The notes beneath the pieces are model-generated. The model did no database searches and was not told the origin of the DNA. It saw only the letters and a list, made by a program, of their open reading frames with translations. A stretch of 64,000 bases of DNA from Fructobacillus sp. CRL 2054. Its GTDB lineage: Bacteria; Bacillota; Bacilli; Lactobacillales; Lactobacillaceae. A program made the translations under genes and the position numbers. This document shows positions 25,033-33,399 of this stretch, piece after piece (within the stretch, counting starts at the first letter, position 1; each line of letters starts with the position of its first letter). The stretch is from NCBI RefSeq assembly GCF_028764065.1, contig NZ_JACOFN010000005.1, positions 1 to 64,000 on the forward strand, in the 5' to 3' direction.

Positions 25033-25878
25033 ATGGCTCAAATTTTAGATGGTAAAGCAGTAGCGAAAGAATTACGGGAAAAGCTAGCAATTGAAATTGG
25101 TGAATCTGGTTTGCACCCAACACTAGCAGTTGTTTATGATCCAAATGACGGCGGTTCCAAGCTCTACGTTGGGATGAAGCAACGCGCTGCCGCCAAGGTG
25201 GGCATCAAGACGCAGGACATTGCGGTCCCAGCGGGCTCAACGACGGAAGCAGTTCAGCAAATTGTTCGCGAACTGAACCTTGACCCTGATGTGACGGGGA
25301 TTTTGATTCAAGCCCCATTGCCAGCCGGCGTTGATGATGCAAAGGTTTTTGCAACGGTTGCTCCTGAAAAGGACGTGGACGGTTTGGGTGTAACCAACCA
25401 GGGTCGACTTTTTGCAAAGGAAGAAGGTCAGTATCCCGTGGCAGCAACGCCAAAGGGTGTGATGACCTTGCTTGCCCATTACGGCATTGATCCAGTTGGA
25501 AAGCGTGCTGTCGTTGTTGGCCGTTCACAATTGTTTGGCCGTCCAATGGCTGCTTTACTTTTGAACGCTGATGCCACGGTAACGATTGCACACCGTTATA
25601 CGGACGAGGCGACTTTGACAGCCGCTTTGCAGCAGGCGGATATTGTGGCTGTTGGGGTCGGGATTCCCGGCTTTATCACAGTGGACCAAATTAAAGAAGG
25701 TGCTGTGGTAGTTGATGTGGGGATGAACGTTGTTGATGGTAAGGCCGTTGGTGATGTGGACCCACTGGTGGAAGAGAAGGCTGGCTGGTTGACGCCGGTT
25801 CCTGGTGGGGTTGGTCCAATGACCATTGCGACTTTGCTAGAATCAACTTTTGAAGCGGCTAAAGAACAGGCCAAGTAA
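25033..25878 (+). CDS. folD: bifunctional methylenetetrahydrofolate dehydrogenase/cyclohydrolase FolD
   Basis: Interconverts 5,10-methylene-THF, 5,10-methenyl-THF and 10-formyl-THF, 281 aa. The catalytic YVGMKQRAAAKVGI motif near residue 42, DVDG near 117 and the NADP-binding VVGRSQLFGRP motif near 161 are present. AGAGG at 25023-25027 selects the second of two adjacent ATGs. It supports purine and thymidylate synthesis. Confidence 0.96.
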   Translation: MAQILDGKAVAKELREKLAIEIGESGLHPTLAVVYDPNDGGSKLYVGMKQRAAAKVGIKTQDIAVPAGSTTEAVQQIVRELNLDPDVTGILIQAPLPAGVDDAKVFATVAPEKDVDGLGVTNQGRLFAKEEGQYPVAATPKGVMTLLAHYGIDPVGKRAVVVGRSQLFGRPMAALLLNADATVTIAHRYTDEATLTAALQQADIVAVGVGIPGFITVDQIKEGAVVVDVGMNVVDGKAVGDVDPLVEEKAGWLTPVPGGVGPMTIATLLESTFEAAKEQAK

Positions 25879-25895
25879 GTAAATATTTTGAAGTA

Positions 25896-25927
25896 AAAAG
25901 TCTAATCCGAGTGATTGGGCTTTTTTT
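25896..25927 (+). terminator. terminator after folD
   Basis: AGTCTAATC / GATTGGGCT stem (with GU pairs) around CGAGT, T7 tail; it isolates folD from comGA. Confidence 0.75.
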
Positions 25928-25978
25928 CTATGTCTTTTTCAAACCTCCTTCGTGTAATGGTGGTGAAAGGGGAAAGAA

Positions 25979-26929
25979 ATGAATAAAGAAAGAGCATGGC
26001 CTCAGGAAGGGGCGGAATCGGTCAGAAACTATTTGGAAAAATTACTGAAAGTTGCTTTTGAACTTGATTTTTCCGATCTGTATTTTCTACCAAAGGGAGG
26101 TGAATATTTAATATCGGGTCAACGATTAGACCGTTTAAAACAGGTATCGATTGTTTCGACTGACTTTGCCAGGTCATTGCTGTCGTTGATGAAGTATTGG
26201 GCTAATTTGAATTTGGCAGAGGAACGAAGACCACAGTTAGGCAGGTTCGACTTTGCAAAGGGTTTTGTCCGCCTATCGTCGGTTGGAGATTTCTTGGACC
26301 GGGAAACGGTTGTTTTGCGGTTAATTGCTGGCTTGAGTAAAGAGCTACGTTTCCAATCCTGGTCGGACTGGCAACAGTTGCTGTCTGATCAGCCGGTAAG
26401 TGGACTCTATTTACTCGCGGGGCCGACGGGTTCCGGTAAGACGACCATGATGTACGAACTGTTAAAGCACTGGTCTAAGGGCCGAGTTGTACTGACGGTC
26501 GAAGACCCAGTTGAAGCCGAGCAAAAGGATTTTTTGCAGTTGCAGGTGAATGAGCAGGCCGGGGTTAGCTATCAGGAGCTTATTAAAGTGGCGCTTCGTC
26601 ACCGACCGGATATTCTCGTTATTGGCGAAATCCGTGATACAAAGACGGCCGAGGCTGCTTTACAAGCGGCTTTATCTGGTCATTTAGTGGTAGCGACTAT
26701 TCATGCAAACTCTGCCGAATTGGTTTTAGAACGTTTAGTTGATTTGGGCTTGGATGAGAGCTTATTGCGGGAAGCCTTAGTGCAGTCATTGTACTTGCGT
26801 TTAACTCCAAATGAAGCAGGCGAGTTAGTAGCTTCTTTTAGCAAAGTCGACTGGCGGGTAAAAAAACGGTTGCGACAACGTTTGAAACATCCATTAGATA
26901 TAGGAGGTGAGGAAGTTGAAAATATTTAA
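25979..26929 (+). CDS. comGA: competence pilus assembly ATPase ComGA
   Basis: GspE/PilB-like secretion ATPase, 316 aa, that powers assembly of the transformation pilus. Walker A GPTGSGKTT is near residues 149-157, the Asp box region VLTVEDPVE follows, Walker B ILVIGEIRD is present, and the His box ATIHANSAE follows. Length matches Gram-positive ComGA, which lacks the long N-terminal domain. First gene of a seven-gene operon. No clear sigma-A promoter is visible upstream, which would fit use of a competence sigma factor (inference). Confidence 0.95.
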   Translation: MNKERAWPQEGAESVRNYLEKLLKVAFELDFSDLYFLPKGGEYLISGQRLDRLKQVSIVSTDFARSLLSLMKYWANLNLAEERRPQLGRFDFAKGFVRLSSVGDFLDRETVVLRLIAGLSKELRFQSWSDWQQLLSDQPVSGLYLLAGPTGSGKTTMMYELLKHWSKGRVVLTVEDPVEAEQKDFLQLQVNEQAGVSYQELIKVALRHRPDILVIGEIRDTKTAEAALQAALSGHLVVATIHANSAELVLERLVDLGLDESLLREALVQSLYLRLTPNEAGELVASFSKVDWRVKKRLRQRLKHPLDIGGEEVENI

Positions 26930-27953
26930 GAAGCGTTCAACTTCTCGACTTAAGGGTTCCAATCAGGCGGCTTTCTTGTCTGAACTTGCAGAACTGAGTC
27001 AAGCGGGCTATCCGCTCAGCCTTTCTTTGGATGTATTGAAGACTGGACATCCAGCTTGGGAAACGAGCTTATCTGACGTTCAGAAGAATTTAGCAAGCGG
27101 TGTGAATCTGAGTCGGGCCTTACAGCGGGTGCTGAGCCCGACGTTGGCGACCTATTTAGACCTAGCCCAGCAGCATGGACAGTTTGATGAGACTTTGGCC
27201 TTGCTGGCAGAAAAAGTGCGGCAGTTACTGAGTTACCAGCGGCAGTTGAAGCAGGCGCTTACCTACCCAGCCTTACTAATTTTTGTTTTAATCGGTCTTG
27301 TTTTTACGCTGGAAAACACGCTTTATCCTGTTTTTGCTGAGTTGGCAGGGAACATGGGGGATGGAGGCGGTAGTACTTGGCCCCTGGTATTTTTACACGG
27401 CCTATTGGCTGTAGTACTTGGGTCAGCCGCCTTACTCTTTGCTTTTTATGTCTACCTTTTGAAACGGCGGCCCTTGAAAAGACTCTTAATTTTAGGAAGG
27501 GTACCAATTTTGTCTGCGATGACAAAGGATTTAGTCACTGCTCTTTTGGCCGAACACCTGGGCATCTTTTTAGGTGCGGGTTTGACTTTGCCAGCCATTA
27601 TTGAACATTTTAATCAAGAAGAGGGCCAGTCGGCCTCACTCAGCCAGGAAATGGCAAGGAAGGCAAAGGGTGCCCTTACTCAAGGCAAGGAGCTTAGCGA
27701 ATGGTTACGACTGCAAAGTTATTTGCGCCCAGGATTATCGGCTTATTTGACGCGGGGATATAATTCGAAAACACTCTCGGCCTACTTATCATATTATGCT
27801 AAGCGTGAGTACGAACGTTTTGACCAACAGATGAAGGCCTTCTTTAACCTATTGCAGCCGATATTATTTTCGATTATCGGCGGAACGATTGTTTTACTTT
27901 ATTTAGCAATGTTACTACCACTTTATCAAAACCTAGGAGGTTATCAGTTATGA
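26916..27953 (+). CDS. comGB: competence pilus platform protein ComGB
   Basis: GspF/PilC-family inner membrane platform protein, about 345 aa, with the repeated T2SSF domains and three membrane helices (one near 105, one near 150-170, one near the C-terminus). The TAGGAGG at 26901-26907 favours TTG 26916 as start with 8-base spacing; GTG 26907 overlaps that site. It overlaps the end of comGA by 14 bases. It likely anchors pilus assembly at the membrane. Confidence 0.92.
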   Translation: MKIFKKRSTSRLKGSNQAAFLSELAELSQAGYPLSLSLDVLKTGHPAWETSLSDVQKNLASGVNLSRALQRVLSPTLATYLDLAQQHGQFDETLALLAEKVRQLLSYQRQLKQALTYPALLIFVLIGLVFTLENTLYPVFAELAGNMGDGGGSTWPLVFLHGLLAVVLGSAALLFAFYVYLLKRRPLKRLLILGRVPILSAMTKDLVTALLAEHLGIFLGAGLTLPAIIEHFNQEEGQSASLSQEMARKAKGALTQGKELSEWLRLQSYLRPGLSAYLTRGYNSKTLSAYLSYYAKREYERFDQQMKAFFNLLQPILFSIIGGTIVLLYLAMLLPLYQNLGGYQL

Positions 27954-28294
27954 GAAGAGAAGTCATGAAAAGCCATTCAAGGAACGTAGTCAGAAAAAAA
28001 GGAAGGTCTGCTTTTACATTGATTGAAGCAACGGTTGTTTTATTTATTATCGCCTTGCTGCTATTGCTGATTCTGCCAAACTTGAATCGGCAGCGTGAAC
28101 GAGCGGAAGCGACTCACCGAGAGGCGATGGTGGGGAGAGTACAGACACAGGTGGATTTGTATTTAAATGACCATCCAGACCAAAAGTCAGTTAGTTATGA
28201 AGATTTAAGAAGAGGGGATTACTTGACAAAGCAACAGTTAGAGAAGGCCCAGAAACTAAAGATTGTGATTAATGGTCACGATGTTAAAGGTTAG
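27950..28294 (+). CDS. comGC: major competence pseudopilin ComGC
   Basis: A 114-aa type IV-like prepilin. The leader KKGRSA is followed by FTLIEATVV, with the conserved +5 glutamate, then a long hydrophobic helix. Processing would occur between A and F. It is the main subunit of the transformation pilus. AGGAGG lies nine bases before ATG 27950, and the gene overlaps the stop of comGB. Confidence 0.93.
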   Translation: MRREVMKSHSRNVVRKKGRSAFTLIEATVVLFIIALLLLLILPNLNRQRERAEATHREAMVGRVQTQVDLYLNDHPDQKSVSYEDLRRGDYLTKQQLEKAQKLKIVINGHDVKG

Positions 28295-28682
28295 AAAAAA
28301 GCAGGCTTTTACATTAGTCGAGACCTTGGTAGTTATGTCGACTACAGCCTTAATTGTGATGCTCGCAATTACTTATCGGCCCCGTGACGGTGGGGTGAAA
28401 CCCCAACAATTTGAGGAGGCCTTCGCCAGTGTTTATGCCAGTGCTAAAACGAGGGCGCAATCAAAGGAGCAGGAACAGGTCATTAACTTTAATCAGGATG
28501 GCATGGTCGACCAGGGCCAAATCTTGCCTTATCCTAATGGCTACCAAATTATAAAAACTAAAAAAATACGAATCAGTCCTTCTGGTTTTGTTTCGCCGCA
28601 GACAATTAGCTGGCAAACGGGCAAAGTAATCTGGAAGTTGATTATACAGTTTGGAGGTGGTTCCTATCGTTTTACAAAATAG
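28272..28682 (+). CDS. comGD: minor competence pseudopilin ComGD
   Basis: A 136-aa prepilin with leader ending KKQA and FTLVETLVV (E5 kept), then a hydrophobic helix and a GspH-like beta-rich C-terminal region. It overlaps comGC by 23 bases. ATG 28281 is an alternative start; neither has a strong ribosome binding site, so coupling to comGC translation is likely. Confidence 0.88.
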   Translation: MVTMLKVRKKQAFTLVETLVVMSTTALIVMLAITYRPRDGGVKPQQFEEAFASVYASAKTRAQSKEQEQVINFNQDGMVDQGQILPYPNGYQIIKTKKIRISPSGFVSPQTISWQTGKVIWKLIIQFGGGSYRFTK

Positions 28683-28905
28683 TGGTCGCTCGGCCTTTGT
28701 GGTTGTTGAAAGCTTGCTGGCGCTTGCTATTATCGTGTTGGCAGTCATTGTGGAAAGTGATGCCATCCATCAGCATTACATCAGGATGGAGGAAGTGCGA
28801 AGAGTTTTAATCCAAAGGATGCTTGAAAAAGAATCAGCTTTATCGGAATGGCAGCAGGTAGTCAATGAGAAGAAACAAGAAGAGCATCATGATGAAAGAA
28901 ATTAG
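28651..28905 (+). CDS. comGE: minor competence pseudopilin ComGE-like
   Basis: A short prepilin (up to 84 aa) with the leader SGRSA followed by FVVVESLLAL, E5 kept, and one hydrophobic helix, then a charged tail. The frame opens at TTG 28651, but GGAGG lies at 28653-28657, on top of TTG and GTG 28657. The properly spaced codon after that site is ATC 28666, so the true start may be non-canonical. It overlaps comGD and comGF. Confidence 0.8.
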   Translation: MEVVPIVLQNSGRSAFVVVESLLALAIIVLAVIVESDAIHQHYIRMEEVRRVLIQRMLEKESALSEWQQVVNEKKQEEHHDERN

Positions 28906-29329
28906 TCGTCCAGCTTTTACCCTTTTAGAGAGCCTATTAGCTCTTATGGTGATGGGGATGGTGTTCATGGGCTTATCTTACTTAATTAAAAGCAGAGTAT
29001 TTGCACAGCCGACCGTTAGTAATGAAAAGTTGATAGTTGTTTGTCAGCAGTTACAGCGACAAGGATACGTACTGGAAAAAGCTGAAGATCGGCAATTAAC
29101 CCTAACAAAGGAAGGAGAAGAGGAAGTAAAAAAAGTAAGAGTGGTTAAAAATCAACTGATTTTACAGGGAGACAGACGTGGACGAATGGTATTGCTCGAC
29201 CGAGTAAAGGAGGTTCGTATTCAGAATTTTGGCCTTTATCAAAAAGTAAAGGTGAAAGGAGATAAACAGGCTGAAGCTGAAGCAACGCTTTTCTTGAATA
29301 GAAAAAAGGAGGCCCATGATGAAAAGTAG
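28889..29329 (+). CDS. comGF: minor competence pseudopilin ComGF
   Basis: A prepilin of 146 aa (154 if ATG 28865 is used). The leader MMKEISRPA is followed by FTLLESLLAL with E5, a hydrophobic helix and a ComGF-type C-terminal part with repeated beta strands (VVKNQLILQGDRRGRMVLL). I prefer the inner ATG because the leader is then the normal length. It overlaps comGE by 17 bases and comGG by 14. Confidence 0.85.
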   Translation: MMKEISRPAFTLLESLLALMVMGMVFMGLSYLIKSRVFAQPTVSNEKLIVVCQQLQRQGYVLEKAEDRQLTLTKEGEEEVKKVRVVKNQLILQGDRRGRMVLLDRVKEVRIQNFGLYQKVKVKGDKQAEAEATLFLNRKKEAHDEK

Positions 29330-29624
29330 TGGTCGACCAGGCTACGTATTAGTACCTACGCTTTTAATTTTATCGGCCCTTTCAATTGGCTATATTCTTC
29401 AAAGTCGCACCCTTAGCCAACAGCTTCAGACTAGCAAGGCGGTAAGCAAGCAGGAACTGATTGACACTATCCAGGTAGAAGGTGCGACCGCCTACCATCG
29501 TAACGGACAGAGAGCGGGGGCCAACAAAAAAGAAGGAGCCTCCTATCGAGTGTTGCCAGAAAAGGATTGCATTCAAATTACAATTGAAGGTGATCAAATT
29601 GAGCGCCCGCTTCTTCAGCCGTAA
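29316..29624 (+). CDS. comGG: minor competence pseudopilin ComGG-like
   Basis: A 102-aa protein with a short leader SSGRPG, then YVLVPTLLILSALSIGYIL. It looks like a prepilin, but position +5 is proline, not glutamate, the change seen in the tip-capping GspK/ComGG type. AAGGAGG precedes the tandem ATG. It is the last comG gene, 37 bases before ytxK. Confidence 0.8.
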   Translation: MMKSSGRPGYVLVPTLLILSALSIGYILQSRTLSQQLQTSKAVSKQELIDTIQVEGATAYHRNGQRAGANKKEGASYRVLPEKDCIQITIEGDQIERPLLQP

Positions 29625-29661
29625 CCTTGCCGGGCCCTGCAAAAAAGGCTAAAATAAAGGC

Positions 29662-30690
29662 ATGACAAAAGTAAATATTCCAGAACAATTTCAAACGATT
29701 GATTCCGTTGTACAACGGGTCAAAGCAAGTGAACAAGTTAGTTCACGACAAGCTTTAGTACAAACTTTAGCAACCTTACATGAGCAAGAGTTATCGGCTG
29801 AAGACAAGGAAATTTTCTCAGCTGATAGTCAACTTGCTTTAAAAGAGCTATTTTCTATTAATTGGGCATCTTTTTCATTTCAAGAACGGCGCCATATTTT
29901 GCAGTTGTTAATTTTGAAGGCGGATAAAGAAGATAAGGTTCCAGCAAATGAGCAATTGACACCAGACGGTATCGGTTACTTACTTGGTGACCTTGTTGCG
30001 AAGACTGCAAACCTTGAGAAGCCAGAACACGAAGCGGCAACCGTTACTGATATGGCCGTCGGTTCTGCTAACCTTCTTTGGACAGTGCAAGAAGTGTTAC
30101 AGGCTAAGAACGATTCAGTTAAGACGGTTGGAATTGACACCGTTGATTCTCAATTGGCACTGGCCTCGGTGACAGCGGATTTACTAAATGATAATCAGGC
30201 GGACTTCTTCTTAGGCGATGTTGTTGATTTACCTAAAGATGAATTGATTCCAGCCGACGTTGTTATTGGCGACCTGCCAATTGGTTATTATCCAAAGGAA
30301 GCGCCTGCAGGCTTTGTCACAGCGTTTAAAGAAGACAAGTCCTATGCGCACTTCTTAATGATTGAAAAAGCTTTGGATTTAATTAAACAAGACGGTTGGG
30401 CATATCTCGTTGTACCAGCTGATATCCTATCAGGTGCCCATCACGAAAGTATCTTGAAATTATTTGCTCAGAAGGCCCAGTTAAAGGCGTTCTTGACTTT
30501 GCCACAGGCTTACTTCCAAAAGAAGGAGCAACAAAAGGCAATCTTGGTTATCCGTCATTCGGATGCCAAGCCAAAGAGTGAAGTAATGCTTGGTCAATAC
30601 CCCTCTGTAAAGGAAAGTAAGGCGCTTGAAGAATTTTTGCAAGATTTAGGCGACTGGGGTAAACTGAATAAAGAAAAAGAGCTAGATTAG
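29662..30690 (+). CDS. ytxK: class I SAM-dependent methyltransferase YtxK
   Basis: A 342-aa protein of the YtxK family, related to the N6-adenine methyltransferase (HsdM-like) fold. A SAM-binding region with MAVGSANLLWTV is near residue 130 and the catalytic-loop position reads DLPIGYYP in place of NPPY. The family is regularly found between comG and ackA, as here. Its substrate is not established. It likely belongs to the same transcript as comG or ackA. Confidence 0.88.
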   Translation: MTKVNIPEQFQTIDSVVQRVKASEQVSSRQALVQTLATLHEQELSAEDKEIFSADSQLALKELFSINWASFSFQERRHILQLLILKADKEDKVPANEQLTPDGIGYLLGDLVAKTANLEKPEHEAATVTDMAVGSANLLWTVQEVLQAKNDSVKTVGIDTVDSQLALASVTADLLNDNQADFFLGDVVDLPKDELIPADVVIGDLPIGYYPKEAPAGFVTAFKEDKSYAHFLMIEKALDLIKQDGWAYLVVPADILSGAHHESILKLFAQKAQLKAFLTLPQAYFQKKEQQKAILVIRHSDAKPKSEVMLGQYPSVKESKALEEFLQDLGDWGKLNKEKELD

Positions 30691-30714
30691 ATTAAGGATA
30701 AGGTGGAAAATTTC

Positions 30715-31947
30715 ATGGCAAAGATTATGGCCGTTAACGCTGGATCATCTTCATTAAAGTTCCAATTGTTGGAGATGCCGGCTGAAGAAGTAATTGCCCA
30801 AGGATTGGTTGAACGAATTGGGATGGAAGATGCCATCTTTACAATTAAGTTTGCTGCCAATGCAAAGGCAGAAGCGAATGACCAAGTAGAAGTAAAGGGT
30901 CAAAAGGCCAAGTTTAAGACAGTAACTCCTATTAAGGACCACTCTGTTGCCATCAACATGATGCTGGAAGAATTGTCAAACTTGGATATTATCTCAGACT
31001 TCAACGAAATCGTTGGTGTTGGACACCGTGTTGTTGCCGGTGGGGAATACTTCGACAAGTCCGTTTTGATTAACGATGATGTTTTGGCAAAGATCGATGA
31101 ACTGGCTGATTACGCACCATTGCACAACCCAGCCAATGCCATGGGAATCCGCGTATTCCAAAAGCTTTTGCCAGAAGCAACGGAAGTGGCAGTTTTTGAT
31201 ACTTCCTTCCACCAAACAATGCCTAAGGTAAACTATCTCTACTCACTACCATACAAGTACTATGAAAAGTACGGTGCACGTAAGTATGGTGCCCACGGAA
31301 CTTCACACCGTTACGTTGCGTCAAAGGCTGCTGAACTTTTGGGTAAGCCACTTGAAGAATTGAAGTTGATTACTCTTCATTTGGGTGCTGGTGCTTCAAT
31401 TACCGCCGTTAAGAATGGTAAGTCCTTTGATACATCAATGGGATTCACTCCATTGGCTGGTGTAACGATGGCTACTCGTTCTGGGGATGTTGATGCTTCA
31501 TTAGTTTCCTTTATCCAAGGTAAGGAAAACTTGTCAAATGATGAAATGTTGACAGTTTTGAATAAGCAATCTGGTTTGCAAGGAATTTCAGAATTGTCAT
31601 CTGACATGCGTGATCTCCGTGCTGCTCGTAAGGATAATGAAAAGGCTGAATTGGCCATCAACATCTTCGTTGACCGTGTTGTTTCTTACATTGGACAATA
31701 TGTTGCCAAGATGGATGGTGCTGACGCCATTGTCTTCACTGCTGGAATTGGTGAAAATGCTGATTGGGTACGTGAAGAAGTTGTGGAACGCCTCGGTTAC
31801 TTTGGCATTAAGATTGATGCTAAGAAGAACGAAGGCTGCACTGATGAAGCTGATATTTCAGCTGCAGATGCTAAGATTAAGACCTTGGTTATCCCAACTG
31901 ATGAAGAATTGATGATTGCTCGTGACGTTCAGTCATTGATGAAGTAA
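30715..31947 (+). CDS. ackA: acetate kinase
   Basis: Converts acetyl phosphate and ADP to acetate and ATP, 410 aa. The N-terminal signature VNAGSSSLKFQ and the second signature HGTSHRYV near residue 200 are clear, along with the later GVGHRVVAGG motif. Start ATG 30715 has AAGGTGG a few bases upstream. In heterofermenters it gains ATP from the phosphoketolase product when an electron acceptor such as NADH oxidase is available. Confidence 0.97.
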   Translation: MAKIMAVNAGSSSLKFQLLEMPAEEVIAQGLVERIGMEDAIFTIKFAANAKAEANDQVEVKGQKAKFKTVTPIKDHSVAINMMLEELSNLDIISDFNEIVGVGHRVVAGGEYFDKSVLINDDVLAKIDELADYAPLHNPANAMGIRVFQKLLPEATEVAVFDTSFHQTMPKVNYLYSLPYKYYEKYGARKYGAHGTSHRYVASKAAELLGKPLEELKLITLHLGAGASITAVKNGKSFDTSMGFTPLAGVTMATRSGDVDASLVSFIQGKENLSNDEMLTVLNKQSGLQGISELSSDMRDLRAARKDNEKAELAINIFVDRVVSYIGQYVAKMDGADAIVFTAGIGENADWVREEVVERLGYFGIKIDAKKNEGCTDEADISAADAKIKTLVIPTDEELMIARDVQSLMK

Positions 31948-31979
31948 TAAATACATTTAATAAATAAATTTATAATTAA

Positions 31980-32012
31980 GAGACACCGCCCGTGAGTATG
32001 GTGGTGTCTTTT
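31980..32012 (+). terminator. terminator after ackA
   Basis: AGACACC / GGTGTCT stem with a loop of about 15 bases and a short T run. Confidence 0.7.
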
Positions 32013-32040
32013 CATGATTATAGATAGAAAGCAATCCGAT

Positions 32041-33255
32041 ATGGAACTTGAATTTAAGAAACGTCTCAAAAAAAATAAGAAGAAGCATCCCGTCCGCAAT
32101 CTTATTCTAATTATTTTAGCTTTGTTAATTGTGGGAGGGGCCTCCGCCCTTTATATTAACCATCGTGGATATTCTGCCAAAAACCCTAATGACATGTCTT
32201 TGACAGAAGTTAAGGTTTCTTCATCAGATTCAATCTCACAGGTTGGTAAGAAACTGCAGAAAAAGGGCTTGATTCGTAATGAACGCTATTTAACTCGTTA
32301 TGCAAAGCGTTACGGTGCTAAGTCAATTAAATCTGGTACTTATCTCTTTTCTCCAGTTCAAAGCATTGACAATGTTTATGAAGAATTAGCTCAAGGGCCT
32401 GCGGAAACGCCGGTCTTAGATTCTGGCTACACTTACATTGATGGGAACAAAACCGCGGCACAGACAGCTGGTACGATGGCTGATGCTGCGAATGTTTCGA
32501 AGACGGATCTGTTAAAGGCTTACTCTGACAAAGACCTCATCAAAGAGATGAAAGAAAAGTATCCAAAGCTCTTCTTAAATGCTAAGTCTGATTTGACTTT
32601 GTATGACCTGGTTATGCCTGGTATTTATAAGTTAAAGGATGAAAAGTCCGCTGATGCTCTTGTTCGTGATTTGATTAAGCGGACTGATAAGGAAATGAAG
32701 GCTTACTATCCAGAATTAAAGAGTAACGGTATTCCTGTTTCAACTGCTGTACTTTTGGCCGAAAATGGGGGTAAGACGGAGTTCGACCGTCGCTTAGCCT
32801 TTATTAAGAAGATTGCTTCTTATGCTCAACAATTGAAGAAAGACTACGGTATTCTTCCTTCCATCTCGATTGCGCAAGCTATCCATGAGTCGAACTGGGA
32901 TGATTCCGACCTTTCTTCTAAGTACAATAATTTCTATGGTGTTAAAACTGACGACACGACCTCTGGTAAGTCCGTTGTTTTGGAGACACAGGAAGTTGAG
33001 AACGGCGTCACTGTGACGAAGAAAGCACGCTTTGCGGTTTATGCTTCATATAAGGATTCCATGAAGGCCCATGCTAAGACTTTGGTCAACGGTAATACTT
33101 GGAATGCCAACCAGTTTAAGGATGTCATTGCAGCAACGAATTATAAGGATGCTGCTCAGGCCTTGTATGATGATTCTTATGCGACGGATCCAAATTATCC
33201 GGCAGCCATTATTCGAATTATTCAAAATTGGAATTTAGCTCAATATGATAAGTAA
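32041..33255 (+). CDS. MltG-like N-terminal region fused to a GH73 glucosaminidase
   Basis: A 404-aa membrane-anchored cell-wall protein. After a basic cytoplasmic start and one membrane helix (about 23-42) comes a YceG/MltG LysM-like module (DSISQVGKKLQKKGLIRN and SGTYLFSP), then an MltG-like region with MPGIYKL. The C-terminal half is a glucosaminidase (GH73) domain with the catalytic Glu in AQAIHESNW and NNFYGVK. I chose ATG 32041 because ATG 32014 lies within the ackA terminator and lacks a ribosome binding site. It likely cleaves glycan strands. The fusion order is unusual. Confidence 0.8.
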   Translation: MELEFKKRLKKNKKKHPVRNLILIILALLIVGGASALYINHRGYSAKNPNDMSLTEVKVSSSDSISQVGKKLQKKGLIRNERYLTRYAKRYGAKSIKSGTYLFSPVQSIDNVYEELAQGPAETPVLDSGYTYIDGNKTAAQTAGTMADAANVSKTDLLKAYSDKDLIKEMKEKYPKLFLNAKSDLTLYDLVMPGIYKLKDEKSADALVRDLIKRTDKEMKAYYPELKSNGIPVSTAVLLAENGGKTEFDRRLAFIKKIASYAQQLKKDYGILPSISIAQAIHESNWDDSDLSSKYNNFYGVKTDDTTSGKSVVLETQEVENGVTVTKKARFAVYASYKDSMKAHAKTLVNGNTWNANQFKDVIAATNYKDAAQALYDDSYATDPNYPAAIIRIIQNWNLAQYDK

Positions 33256-33287
33256 TAAAAAAGCCTAGTTATCTAGGCTTTTTTTAT
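33256..33287 (+). terminator. terminator after the glucosaminidase fusion gene
   Basis: AAGCCTAG / CTAGGCTT stem around TTAT, with A6 and T7 flanks. Confidence 0.88.
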
Positions 33288-33336
33288 ATTTGTAAGTAAT
33301 TCGATAATTTTTTGTTATAAAAATGTAAAAAAAGTA

Positions 33337-33365
33337 TTGTGTAAGCGGTTACATTACTATATAAT
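33337..33365 (+). promoter_or_regulatory. promoter of GRP sugar transporter 1
   Basis: TTGTGT (33337-33342), 17-base spacer, TATAAT (33360-33365), about 35 bases before the start codon. The cre site lies inside it. Confidence 0.75.
33340..33353 (+). promoter_or_regulatory. cre site (CcpA) in promoter 1
   Basis: TGTAAGCGGTTACA matches the catabolite-responsive element consensus TGWAARCGNTWNCA and is nearly palindromic. It overlaps the -35 end and spacer of the promoter, so CcpA binding would repress. Confidence 0.75.
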
Positions 33366-33399
33366 AATATTTGTAATCAAGTGAAAGGAGTCCACTAAG

